Part shown: positions 53,825 to 61,810 of the stretch, one piece after another
Numbering within the stretch: position 1 is the stretch's first letter
How the letters are laid out: the number at the start of each line of letters is the position of its first letter
DNA from: a bacterium
GTDB lineage: Bacteria; SZUA-79; Acidulodesulfobacterales; Acidulodesulfobacteraceae
Reading direction: 5' to 3'
Length of the DNA stretch: 64,000 nt
Assembly (NCBI GenBank): GCA_021795355.1
Contig: JAJYPL010000002.1
Location: 1 to 64,000, forward strand
Position numbers and translations under genes: made by a program
The notes under the pieces: model-generated
Told to the model about the DNA's origin: nothing
Databases searched by the model: none
The model's input: the letters and a program-made list of their open reading frames with translations, nothing else

Positions 53825-55312
53825 TCAGGCTTGCGACCACTTCAAAGATTTTAAAACGGCTTCGCGCCATTTAGCGTATAAAGCATTTCTTAAATCGTCG
53901 TCTATTCGAGGGTTATATATTTTTTCGGTTTTTTTAAATCCGCGGAACATATCGTCCGTCCAAAAACCGGCACTGACGGCGCTTAAACCCGCTATTCCGA
54001 AAGCGGTCATTTCCGTAAAAGCGGCTTTTTCAACGGTCATATTTAAAATATCGGACTGAAACTGCATTAAAAAATCGTTTTCGCTTGCCTTGCCGTCAAC
54101 TCTTAATTTAAATTCAGACGAGTCGAATTTTATTTTTAAAATATTTTCAAATTCGGATGCTACGTCTTTTGTCTGATATGCCAAAGATTCCAATGCCGCC
54201 CTTACTATATGACTTTTGCCGGACGCTCCCGTTAATCCTATTATAAGCCCTCTTGCATCCGGATCCCAGTATGGCGCGCCGAGTCCGGATAAGGCCGGAA
54301 TGAAATATACGCCTTCATTGGAAATAAGGCTTTTTGCCGCATCGGACGATTCATCCGCAGATTTTAAGATGTTAAGGTTATCTCTGATAAACCTTATGAC
54401 TTCGCCTCCCGTAAAAATACTGCCTTCTAAAGCATAATAAGCATCTTTGCCTAATTTCCATGCTACGGTAGCGACTAACTTATCGGAAGCGTAAATCCCG
54501 CTTCCCGTTTCCATCATTACAAAAAGTCCGGTTCCGTATGTATTTTTTATTATTCCTTTTTCAAAACCGGAATGCCCAAAAAGAGATGCCTGCTGATCGC
54601 CCAGAATTCCTATTACCGGTATAGATTTACCGGTAATTTTTTTTTGCGTAGAGCCGAAAGTATAATCGCTTGCAAAAACTAAAGGAAGCATACGCTCGTT
54701 TACTCCGAATATTTCAAGAAGTTCTTCGTCGTATTTTAACGTGTTTATGTTATACAAAAGCGTCCTTGAAGCATTAGAAGCGTCGGTTGCATGAACGGAG
54801 CCGCCTGTTAAATTCCACAAAACCCAGCTGTCCACCGTCCCGAAAGCCAGCTCTCCTTTTTCCTCAAGTTTTTTTGCTCCGCCGACGTTGTCGAGTATCC
54901 ATTTAATCTTGGTAGCGGAGAAATAGGGGTCTAAAAATAAGCCGGTTTTTTCTTTTATCGCTTTGCGGTACTCCGACAAATTTTCGCAAATCGGCGCGGT
55001 TCTTCTGCACTGCCATACGATTGCGTTATAAACGGGTTTTCCCGTTTTTTTATTCCAAACAACCGAAGTTTCTCTCTGGTTTGTAATGCCTATGGAAGTT
55101 ATATTATAAGAACCGCAAAATTCAAGGGTTTCGTTTAATACTTTAACCGCGGTATTTAATATGTCGTAGGGATTCTGTTCAACCCATGCCGGTTTTGGAT
55201 GCAGCTGCGGAAATTCCTTATAAGCGGAATATATAATTTCTCCGTTTTTATCGAAAGCTATCGCCCTGTTGCCGGTCGTTCCCAAATCCAGCGCAATAAC
55301 CGCTTTTTCCAA
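53825..55312 (-). CDS. glpK: glycerol kinase
   Basis: This FGGY-family kinase makes sn-glycerol 3-phosphate from glycerol and ATP. ALDLGTTGNRAIAFD at the N-terminus, VWQCRRTAPIC, GILGDQQASLFGHSGFEKGIIKNTYGTG and the FGGY signature segment LRVDGKASENDFLMQFQSDIL are intact. At 495 residues it is full length. The TTG start at 55312 has GGAG 7 nt upstream. There is no glpF or glpD beside it, so it may serve phospholipid precursor supply. Confidence 0.95.
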   Translation of the reverse strand: MEKAVIALDLGTTGNRAIAFDKNGEIIYSAYKEFPQLHPKPAWVEQNPYDILNTAVKVLNETLEFCGSYNITSIGITNQRETSVVWNKKTGKPVYNAIVWQCRRTAPICENLSEYRKAIKEKTGLFLDPYFSATKIKWILDNVGGAKKLEEKGELAFGTVDSWVLWNLTGGSVHATDASNASRTLLYNINTLKYDEELLEIFGVNERMLPLVFASDYTFGSTQKKITGKSIPVIGILGDQQASLFGHSGFEKGIIKNTYGTGLFVMMETGSGIYASDKLVATVAWKLGKDAYYALEGSIFTGGEVIRFIRDNLNILKSADESSDAAKSLISNEGVYFIPALSGLGAPYWDPDARGLIIGLTGASGKSHIVRAALESLAYQTKDVASEFENILKIKFDSSEFKLRVDGKASENDFLMQFQSDILNMTVEKAAFTEMTAFGIAGLSAVSAGFWTDDMFRGFKKTEKIYNPRIDDDLRNALYAKWREAVLKSLKWSQA

Positions 55313-55326
55313 AATAAAACTCCTTC

Positions 55327-56211
55327 TTATTTATTTTCAGCCTCTTTTAAATATAAGTCATAAGATTTTCCTGTTTTTACAAGCTCTTCCGTCGTTAATT
55401 CCTGCGGTCTTTTATTTAAATCTATATTTAAGCCGGAAAAAATTTTTTCTTTCACGTCCGGCGGAATCCCGAAAAATGAAGCATATATCGAATTTTTTAA
55501 TTTTTTTCTTCTAAGCTTAAATATCTGATGAACAAAATAGTTAAAAAATTGAGAGCTTGCCGCCCAGCTATAGTCTTCGTTCTCGAAATATCGCGGAATC
55601 AGCCTTAAAACCGTCGAATCTACCTTTGGAACGGGATTAAAATTTGCCTTGCCGACTTCAAAAAGCCTTGTTATATCAAAATTTAATCCGGCAATAACGC
55701 TCAATGCCCCTCTTTGCGAATCGTTTTCCCGCGCATAAAGCCTTTCGGCAAATTCTTTCTGAAACATTAACGTCAAATCGCAAAAAACGTCTTTATATTT
55801 TATGAATTTATCTATTATCGGACTTGAAATTTCATATGGAAGATTCGATATCACCCTTAATTTAGAATTAAGTGTTTTGCTTAAAGAATTATAATCGAAT
55901 TTTAATGCATCCTCATTGACTATTCTAAAAAAACGGCCGTCTTCATTGACTGCGCTGCCGTCTTTAATCTTATCGAAACCGGCAGACTTCCCTTTAATAA
56001 AATTATAATAAAAAGAATCTATTTCTATAACGGTAAAACTTTTAACCCTGCCGGCGATTAATTCCGTCAAAATACCCTCGCCGGGACCTATTTCGACGAC
56101 GTCGTCGGACTCCGAAAAATTGCATGAATCGATAATATTCTTAGCAATTTCTTTATCGGTCAAAAAATTTTGTCCGAAAACCACCTTATTTTTTTTTGGT
56201 TCTTTGCCCAT
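55327..56211 (-). CDS. rsmA: 16S rRNA (adenine1518/1519-N6)-dimethyltransferase
   Basis: It dimethylates two adenines in 16S helix 45. KNKVVFGQNFLTDKEIAKNIIDS opens the Rossmann methyltransferase fold, VVEIGPGEGILTE is the SAM motif and VISNLPYEISSPII is the catalytic NLPY motif. At 294 residues it includes the C-terminal helical domain. It follows tsaD by 9 nt. Confidence 0.96.
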   Translation of the reverse strand: MGKEPKKNKVVFGQNFLTDKEIAKNIIDSCNFSESDDVVEIGPGEGILTELIAGRVKSFTVIEIDSFYYNFIKGKSAGFDKIKDGSAVNEDGRFFRIVNEDALKFDYNSLSKTLNSKLRVISNLPYEISSPIIDKFIKYKDVFCDLTLMFQKEFAERLYARENDSQRGALSVIAGLNFDITRLFEVGKANFNPVPKVDSTVLRLIPRYFENEDYSWAASSQFFNYFVHQIFKLRRKKLKNSIYASFFGIPPDVKEKIFSGLNIDLNKRPQELTTEELVKTGKSYDLYLKEAENK

Positions 56212-56220
56212 AACCGCAGT

Positions 56221-57270
56221 TCACAACTCCCAGGACGGATCCGCATTAATATCTAAAAATTCGCTTCGCCGAACAGAGGGGTCTATCGCATTTTTAAAAA
56301 ATCCGGCATAGCCTATCATGGCCGCATTATCCGTCGTATATTTAACAGAGGGGAAAAATATTTTCAAACCGGATTCCTCTCCTCTTTCTTTAAACATGCT
56401 TCTTATTCTGGAATTTGCAGAAACTCCGCCGGAAACTGCGACATTTTTAACTCTAAAAGCCTCGCATGCCGCAGAAGTTTTTTTAAAAAGAATTTCGGAA
56501 ACCGATTCCCTTAGCGAAGCTAAAATATCGTACACGACATTTTTTTTTATATTTTTTGGGCCGCCGTTCTCGTCTATCGTATTTATTACCGCAGTTTTAA
56601 GCCCGCTGAAACTCATATTAAGGTCGTTGCTGCGTATCATAGGCAGAGGGAATTTAAATGCCCGTTTATCGCCTTTTTCCGCAAGTTCGTCTACCGTCTT
56701 GCCGCCGGGGTATCCAAATCCAAGATAGTTGGAAACCTTGTCGAAAAGTTCGCCGCATGCATCATCCCTTGTTTTGCCTATAAGTTTTATATCGCTATGA
56801 GAATTAACCAAATAAAGATGCGTATGCCCTCCGGAAATAACGAGAGCCGCAAAAGGAAATATTTCTTTATTTTCTTTAATATCTAAAAAAGGGCTGAAAA
56901 TATGTCCCTCTATGTGGTTGACAGGCACTATAGGTATATTTAAAGCATAAGATATAGTTTTTGCGCACATAAGACCTATCAGAAGAGAGCCTACGAGTCC
57001 CGGTCCGGCGGTAGCCGACACGAGGCCGACGTCCTCCATAGATATTTCAGCTTCCGACAGAGCGATTCTAAAAGCAGGAAGAAAAGCTTTTATATGGTTT
57101 CTGGACGCAAGCTCCGGAACTACGCCGCCGTATATTCCGTGAACGTAATCCTGAGAATAGATAATATTCGATAAAATTTTTATTTTTACGCTATCATTTT
57201 CGGAATTTTCCTTTAAAAGAACGGCGCAGGAAAAATCGTCGCAGCTTGATTCAAATGCTAAATTAATCAT
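56221..57270 (-). CDS. tsaD: tRNA N6-threonylcarbamoyladenosine (t6A) transferase subunit TsaD
   Basis: It transfers threonylcarbamoyl to A37 of ANN-decoding tRNAs together with TsaB and TsaE. FESSCDDFSCAVL and the metal-binding His pair in NHIEGHIFSPF are visible, with SGGHTHLYLV, DDACGELFDKVSNYLGFGYPGG and VSGGVSANSRIR completing the ASKHA fold. At 349 residues it is typical. tsaB, tsaE and tsaC are not in the window. Confidence 0.96.
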   Translation of the reverse strand: MINLAFESSCDDFSCAVLLKENSENDSVKIKILSNIIYSQDYVHGIYGGVVPELASRNHIKAFLPAFRIALSEAEISMEDVGLVSATAGPGLVGSLLIGLMCAKTISYALNIPIVPVNHIEGHIFSPFLDIKENKEIFPFAALVISGGHTHLYLVNSHSDIKLIGKTRDDACGELFDKVSNYLGFGYPGGKTVDELAEKGDKRAFKFPLPMIRSNDLNMSFSGLKTAVINTIDENGGPKNIKKNVVYDILASLRESVSEILFKKTSAACEAFRVKNVAVSGGVSANSRIRSMFKERGEESGLKIFFPSVKYTTDNAAMIGYAGFFKNAIDPSVRRSEFLDINADPSWEL

Positions 57271-57279
57271 CCGGCATTT

Positions 57280-58134
57280 TTATTTTGAAAGTCCGTTTAT
57301 AGCCTTTTGCGATAGTTCTGCCGCTTTAGTGCCCGGATATTTTGCCATTACCTGCCTGAAAAGAATAGAAGCATCCGACGGATCGGAAACTTTCATGAAA
57401 CCCATGCCCTGCAAATATATAGACATCGGCACCTCGGGACTTTTAGGATATAATTGGGAAAATTTATGAAATTCAAGTATGGAAACAGGATATTTTTTTA
57501 GTTTAAAATTGGCATAAGCCTTATAGAACATAGCATCGGCTGAATATTTAGACTGAGGATATTTATTTAAAAAGCTGCGCAAAGAAGTTAAGGCGGAATT
57601 GTATTTCTTTTTTTTGAACTGCAGCATAGCTTCATTAAAGCCGTATTCCATAGAACTTTCTTTTTTGACTAACGACGATCTTACGCTTTGTTTTTTAACC
57701 GAGCTTGCGGAAGAGGCCGCCGCGCCGGTTTTTGCTAGTTTTAATAATTTAATAAGCTGCTTATTTACCATTAAACGATATTCCCTGAATTGCTTATTTA
57801 AAACGTTCAGTTTATGGTGTTCTACTTCGTATTTACCGTAAATATTCCTAATCTTAGCGTTTAGCGAAGAAATAGCCACTCCGTTATTTGCCGTGTTCAA
57901 CTGCATTTGTCCGAGTTTCTTTTCCGTGTATTGTTGATTTTGAGATAATTCGGCCGTTTTTTTGTTCAGTTTTCTAACCTGAACTTTTAAACGGTGAAAG
58001 GAAGCGGGTTCCATAGGAGCGCATCCGGCAAAAGCCGACATTACGAAAATCAATGAGAGAGAAATAAGAATAAAAACTTTCAATTTACTTTTATTTTTTA
58101 AATATACCGTATTTTTATCTTCATGTTTATTCAT
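57280..58134 (-). CDS. cpoB: Tol-system TPR lipoprotein (CpoB/YbgF-like)
   Basis: In E. coli CpoB coordinates PBP1B and Tol during envelope constriction. Here a lipoprotein signal ends in FAGC (Cys about residue 38), unlike the soluble E. coli protein. A trimerisation-type coiled coil follows (about 45-130), a Ser/Lys linker, and three TPRs at the C-terminus (YGFNEAMLQFKKKKYNSALTSLRSFLNKYP and so on). At 284 residues it is family length. It lies 46 nt after tolB, where pal usually sits. Confidence 0.88.
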   Translation of the reverse strand: MNKHEDKNTVYLKNKSKLKVFILISLSLIFVMSAFAGCAPMEPASFHRLKVQVRKLNKKTAELSQNQQYTEKKLGQMQLNTANNGVAISSLNAKIRNIYGKYEVEHHKLNVLNKQFREYRLMVNKQLIKLLKLAKTGAAASSASSVKKQSVRSSLVKKESSMEYGFNEAMLQFKKKKYNSALTSLRSFLNKYPQSKYSADAMFYKAYANFKLKKYPVSILEFHKFSQLYPKSPEVPMSIYLQGMGFMKVSDPSDASILFRQVMAKYPGTKAAELSQKAINGLSK

Positions 58135-58180
58135 AATTTTTCTCCCGTTTATTTAATTTAATCACAAAAAAGATTTTTTT

Positions 58181-59524
58181 TCAATAAGACGATTTCATAG
58201 TCCACTGCGCATCGTAATAATTGTTCATTTCAGGAAACAGCTTAGGCGTCAGTCTCATCATTCCGCTTTCATTTACGTCTATCATATAAAGTTCCTGCCT
58301 TCCGGCAATTTCGGTATCAAAGGTAATAATCCTGGAATCTCTTGTCCATGCGGCATGCTGTGCGCTGTAAGGGGTATTAGTAACCTGTCTTTCGTCGGAA
58401 CCGTCGGCATTCATAATGCATATTTCAAGAGCGCCGTTAACAAAAGTGGAAAAGGCTATTTTTTTTCCGTTAGGCGACCATGCAGGGCTTGTATTGTAGC
58501 TTCCCTCGTCGTAGGTCAATCTTCGGACGCCGCTGCCGTTTGCGTTCATTACGTAAATTTGCGGACTTCCTCCCCTGTCCGATACAAAGGCAATTCTATG
58601 TCCGTGCGGAGAAAACGACGGCGAAGTATTGATGCCGTCGGTATAAGTCAACTGTTTTAAACCGCCGCCGTTAACGTTAACCGTATATATTTCGGTATTA
58701 ATATGGTCGGCGGTTAAAGAAACCGCTAATTTATTTCCGTCGGGCGACCATGCTACGTAGTCGGCGGGGCCTGGAAGATTAAGTTTCACGGTTACTCCGG
58801 TTTTTAAGTTTTTTATAAAAACTGCGGGGTCCCCGTCCTTAAAAGAAACGTAAGCAACTTTGCTGCCGTGCGGAGAAGGATACGGAAAGATATTTATGGA
58901 GTCGTTATTTGTAACTCTTTTAACTCTGTGTCCTCCAAAATCCATAACGAAAATATTTTTAGAGCCGCCGTGTTCTCCTACGAAAAACACCCTCGTCGTA
59001 AATGGTCCTTTAATTCCGGTTAAAAATTTAAGCACGTCGTCGGCAAATTTGTTTGCCAGAAATCTGTACTGGCCGTCCATTCCTTCGAGCTTTTCCGAAA
59101 AAAGCAGTTTTTTGGTAAATATGCTTATAAGATTGATTTTCATCTTGATAATGCCGTTTGACGTCGCATACTCTCCGGTAATAAGATACTGGGCATTAAG
59201 AACGCCCCAGTTCGAATAGTCTATACGTTCGGGGTTTATAGGAGCATACTGCGGATTTTCGAGATATGAAAGCGGGTTTACTATATGAAAATACCCTATT
59301 ACCGAAAGATCGTGCCTTATAACCCTTGCGGCGTTTTTTTCTATTTTTTTATGCTGTCCATATGCGGAAATATTTTTGAAATCCGGAACTGCGACCCTTA
59401 TCTTTTCTATTCTTGCGGCGTTGATGTTTATATAAACTTTTGCATACGAACTAACGGGAAATAACGTAAAAGCGCCCAGAAAAAATAAAACGACCAAGGG
59501 TAAATAAATTATTGTTTTTTTCAT
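58181..59524 (-). CDS. tolB: Tol-Pal system translocation protein TolB
   Basis: This periplasmic beta-propeller protein has a signal peptide (about residues 1-28). The N-terminal domain (about 30-170) has IRVAVPDFKN and the repeat blades carry WSPDGNKLAVSL, FSPHGHRIAFVSDRGGSPQIYVMN and WSPNGKKIAFS. Such blades bind Pal and colicins in E. coli. At 447 residues it is typical. A 105-nt gap separates it from tolA; I see no promoter there that I can support. Confidence 0.95.
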   Translation of the reverse strand: MKKTIIYLPLVVLFFLGAFTLFPVSSYAKVYININAARIEKIRVAVPDFKNISAYGQHKKIEKNAARVIRHDLSVIGYFHIVNPLSYLENPQYAPINPERIDYSNWGVLNAQYLITGEYATSNGIIKMKINLISIFTKKLLFSEKLEGMDGQYRFLANKFADDVLKFLTGIKGPFTTRVFFVGEHGGSKNIFVMDFGGHRVKRVTNNDSINIFPYPSPHGSKVAYVSFKDGDPAVFIKNLKTGVTVKLNLPGPADYVAWSPDGNKLAVSLTADHINTEIYTVNVNGGGLKQLTYTDGINTSPSFSPHGHRIAFVSDRGGSPQIYVMNANGSGVRRLTYDEGSYNTSPAWSPNGKKIAFSTFVNGALEICIMNADGSDERQVTNTPYSAQHAAWTRDSRIITFDTEIAGRQELYMIDVNESGMMRLTPKLFPEMNNYYDAQWTMKSSY

Positions 59525-59629
59525 TCAGCTATCCTTTAATAAGTTAATAAGTCAAATTTAATAAAATTACACAAAATTAAAATATACAGAAATATCGTAT
59601 AAATATCAAGCACTAATCGCCGCAGCTAA

Positions 59630-60406
59630 TTATCTGTCTTTTAATATCTGCCTTGGGTTAAAAATCATAAGGACTCCTTCGCCGTCGTTTTCGCCGTTTT
59701 CGAAACTCATAAAACCCGAAGGCGGCGGCGGAAGCGGACTGGACAGTTTTACCGCCGCTACGGACTGCGAATCGTAATAACCGTTACCGGAAGATTTAAC
59801 TAATCTTACGTCATAAATTCTGCCGGATTTGGAAATCTGAAAAGCCACTATGGATTTATAATTCAGGTAATGATTAAGCGATATGCCGAAATTAGGAATT
59901 ATAGCGGAAATAATTTTATTTACGTAGCCCTGAAATCTGTGGACGTTCCCCTTTATGAGCGACTGATTAAGTTTTCCGTATGCATTATTAAGGCTTACCC
60001 TGTTTTGCAGATTAGCGTAAACGCTGGACGACAAAGCCGGAACATAAGGATGGGGCGGCGTATATCTTCTTGCCGGCGTCTTTTGCCGCACGGTTTTTTT
60101 AGGATAAACCATAGAAGAAGGCGTCTTAACAAGCGGAATCGAAACCGGCTTAGCCGTTTTTGCCGGAGAATGTCTGCTCGGAGCATGTTCGGCTAATTTT
60201 GGCTTCGGCGGATAAAGTATGGATTTTACCGAAGCAAGAGGCCCCGGAACCCTGCTTACTACGCTTACGACGACTTTTGAACCTATAGATTGAATCTGCG
60301 GCCTATATTTTATAGAAAGATATAATATCAGACCTATCAGTAATATATGAAAAATTGCCGAATAAAAAAAATATAAGCCTATACCTTTATTATTTTCATT
60401 AAACAT
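59630..60406 (-). CDS. tolA: TolA/TonB-type energy transducer
   Basis: An N-terminal TM segment with a Ser-x3-His pattern (FYSAIFHILLIGLILYL, about residues 14-30) would contact TolQR in the inner membrane. A Pro/Lys-rich periplasmic spacer (about 60-130) leads to a C-terminal TonB/TolA-like domain (about 165-258; VAFQISKSGRIYDVRLVKSSGNGYYDSQSVAAVKLSSPLPPPP). Position between tolR and tolB makes it the TolA of this locus, though the C-terminal domain is TonB-like. At 258 residues it is shorter than E. coli TolA (421). Confidence 0.85.
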   Translation of the reverse strand: MFNENNKGIGLYFFYSAIFHILLIGLILYLSIKYRPQIQSIGSKVVVSVVSRVPGPLASVKSILYPPKPKLAEHAPSRHSPAKTAKPVSIPLVKTPSSMVYPKKTVRQKTPARRYTPPHPYVPALSSSVYANLQNRVSLNNAYGKLNQSLIKGNVHRFQGYVNKIISAIIPNFGISLNHYLNYKSIVAFQISKSGRIYDVRLVKSSGNGYYDSQSVAAVKLSSPLPPPPSGFMSFENGENDGEGVLMIFNPRQILKDR

Positions 60407-60414
60407 AATACTTC

Positions 60415-60870
60415 TTATCTGCCTGCCGCGCCCGTCAATTTGGGGTTTGCGGTTACCATTCCGATTTTAGTAATTCCCGCTTCTTTTATAGCCGCCATAA
60501 CTTTTATAACGTATCCGTAAGGCAGTGAAGAACTTGCCTTAAGAAATATCTGCTTATCCGTCCTGTGCCTGTAAATAGCCGAAAGTTTCTGCGTTAAAAC
60601 GGGCAGTTCGACCCTGAATTTATTAATATAAACGGCCCTGTTAGAAGTCACAGCAACTACTATCGTTTTTTCCGGAGCCTTTAATGCATGCGCGGCGGCG
60701 GTCGGCAGATGAACTCTTATGCCGTGCACCAATATAGGAGCCGTAACCATGAAAATAACCAGCAATACAAGCATTACATCCACGAAAGGAGTTATGTTTA
60801 TTTCCGACATAAGCCTGTAATTAGACATTCCGCTTTTTTTATCGTCTTTATCGTCAAAAGGAGTAAACAT
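60415..60870 (-). CDS. tolR: TolR/ExbD-family membrane protein
   Basis: This is the proton-channel partner of TolQ. One TM segment (about residues 24-46) contains the essential Asp in INITPFVDVMLVLLVIFMV. A periplasmic domain follows to residue 151 (IFLKASSSLPYGYVIKVMAAIKEAGITKIGMVT). It lies 13 nt downstream of tolQ. Confidence 0.94.
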   Translation of the reverse strand: MFTPFDDKDDKKSGMSNYRLMSEINITPFVDVMLVLLVIFMVTAPILVHGIRVHLPTAAAHALKAPEKTIVVAVTSNRAVYINKFRVELPVLTQKLSAIYRHRTDKQIFLKASSSLPYGYVIKVMAAIKEAGITKIGMVTANPKLTGAAGR

Positions 60871-60883
60871 AAATTAGAGTTTC

Positions 60884-61621
60884 CTATAAAATCTGCCTTT
60901 CGATAATTGTCATAAATTCATAAGCAAAATCTACCATTTCGTTGACTATGACTCTTACTTTATTGGAATAATAATTATAAGCTATAACCGCAGGTATAGC
61001 GGCAAAAAGTCCGGCGGCGGTAGCTATTAGAGAGTCGGCTATTCCCGGCGCTACTACCGCAAGCCCGGCTGTTCCTGCCCTCTGAATGCTTTCAAACGAG
61101 GTCATTATGCCCCATACCGTTCCGAAAAGTCCGATAAAAGGCGCAGTAGAGCCGACAGTAGCAAGAAAAGGCAGGGAAACTTCAAGTTTTGCTATAGATG
61201 AAAGCTGAGATTTTTTTAATGCCCTTTCCACATAGGCTAAATTTTCTTCATTTCTTTCCTTGTCGCTTTTCTGCTGGTCGTCTGCCGTTTTTTTCTTAAT
61301 ATTCAGCAGTTCTTTATAAGTTATATTAAACATAAAGGCTATGGGACTGTAATCCAAATTTCTTGCGGCGGTATAAACATAATCGAGCCTTTTAGATTCC
61401 CAGAAAAGATCGAGAAATTCTTTGTCCTCTTTTCTTGCTTTTCCAAGATAACGAAGCTTGTAAAATATAATGGCCCATGATATTAACGAAAAAACAAAAA
61501 GTAACAGCAAAACTAATTTTACTACGATATTCGTCGTAAGAATATGGGACAATATATTCATAGTACCCGCACTTCCGGCCGCGATACCTCCGACGGTTCC
61601 CCCTGCAATTTTATCCAGCAT
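60884..61621 (-). CDS. tolQ: TolQ/ExbB-family proton-channel protein
   Basis: Three TM segments are visible: about residues 30-52, a pair around 150-170 and 190-215. LPFLATVGSTAPFIGLFGTVWGIMTSF and GIADSLIATAAGLFAAIPAVIAYN are the family motifs. At 245 residues it is normal. The ATG at 61621 has GGAGGAG 12 nt upstream. It opens the tol operon, divergent from the ribonucleotide reductase gene. Confidence 0.95.
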   Translation of the reverse strand: MLDKIAGGTVGGIAAGSAGTMNILSHILTTNIVVKLVLLLLFVFSLISWAIIFYKLRYLGKARKEDKEFLDLFWESKRLDYVYTAARNLDYSPIAFMFNITYKELLNIKKKTADDQQKSDKERNEENLAYVERALKKSQLSSIAKLEVSLPFLATVGSTAPFIGLFGTVWGIMTSFESIQRAGTAGLAVVAPGIADSLIATAAGLFAAIPAVIAYNYYSNKVRVIVNEMVDFAYEFMTIIERQIL

Positions 61622-61741
61622 TATAAGCCTAAGCTCCTCCGATTTTATTTTTTCAGCTTTTCCCGGTTTATCAAAATTTTAGTTTATTTATATGAATTTT
61701 ATATGTTTTTAGATTATAAATCTTTTTTTTAAAAAAATCTA

Positions 61742-61770
61742 TTGACAAAAAAATAATTACAATATATTGT
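61742..61770 (+). promoter_or_regulatory. candidate nrdJ promoter
   Basis: A consensus -35 TTGACA (61742-61747) is followed after 17 bp by TATTGT (61765-61770), or after 15 bp by TATATT (61763-61768). Both -10 candidates fall inside the first NrdR-box match, which suits repression by that regulator. Confidence 0.5.
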
Positions 61771-61772
61771 AT
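61757..61772 (+). promoter_or_regulatory. NrdR box 1
   Basis: The central ten bases CAATATATTG (61760-61769) match the NrdR-box core CwAtATaTwG exactly. It overlaps the expected -10 of nrdJ. The partner site is centred 31 bp downstream. Confidence 0.65.
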
Positions 61773-61787
61773 AGAAATAAAAAATAT

Positions 61788-61803
61788 TATCTATATATTG
61801 AGG
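61788..61803 (+). promoter_or_regulatory. NrdR box 2
   Basis: The central ten bases CTATATATTG (61791-61800) also match the core CwAtATaTwG exactly. Centre-to-centre distance to box 1 is 31 bp, about three helical turns, the usual tandem spacing. It abuts the nrdJ SD (GAGGAG, 61800-61805). Confidence 0.65.
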
Positions 61804-61810
61804 AGCGATT

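Noticed and set aside
61705-61735. Terminator between tolQ and nrdJ
   Set aside because: AGATT-ATA-AATCT followed by T8 looks like one on the plus strand, but the genes are divergent and the stem is only 5 A/T-rich pairs.
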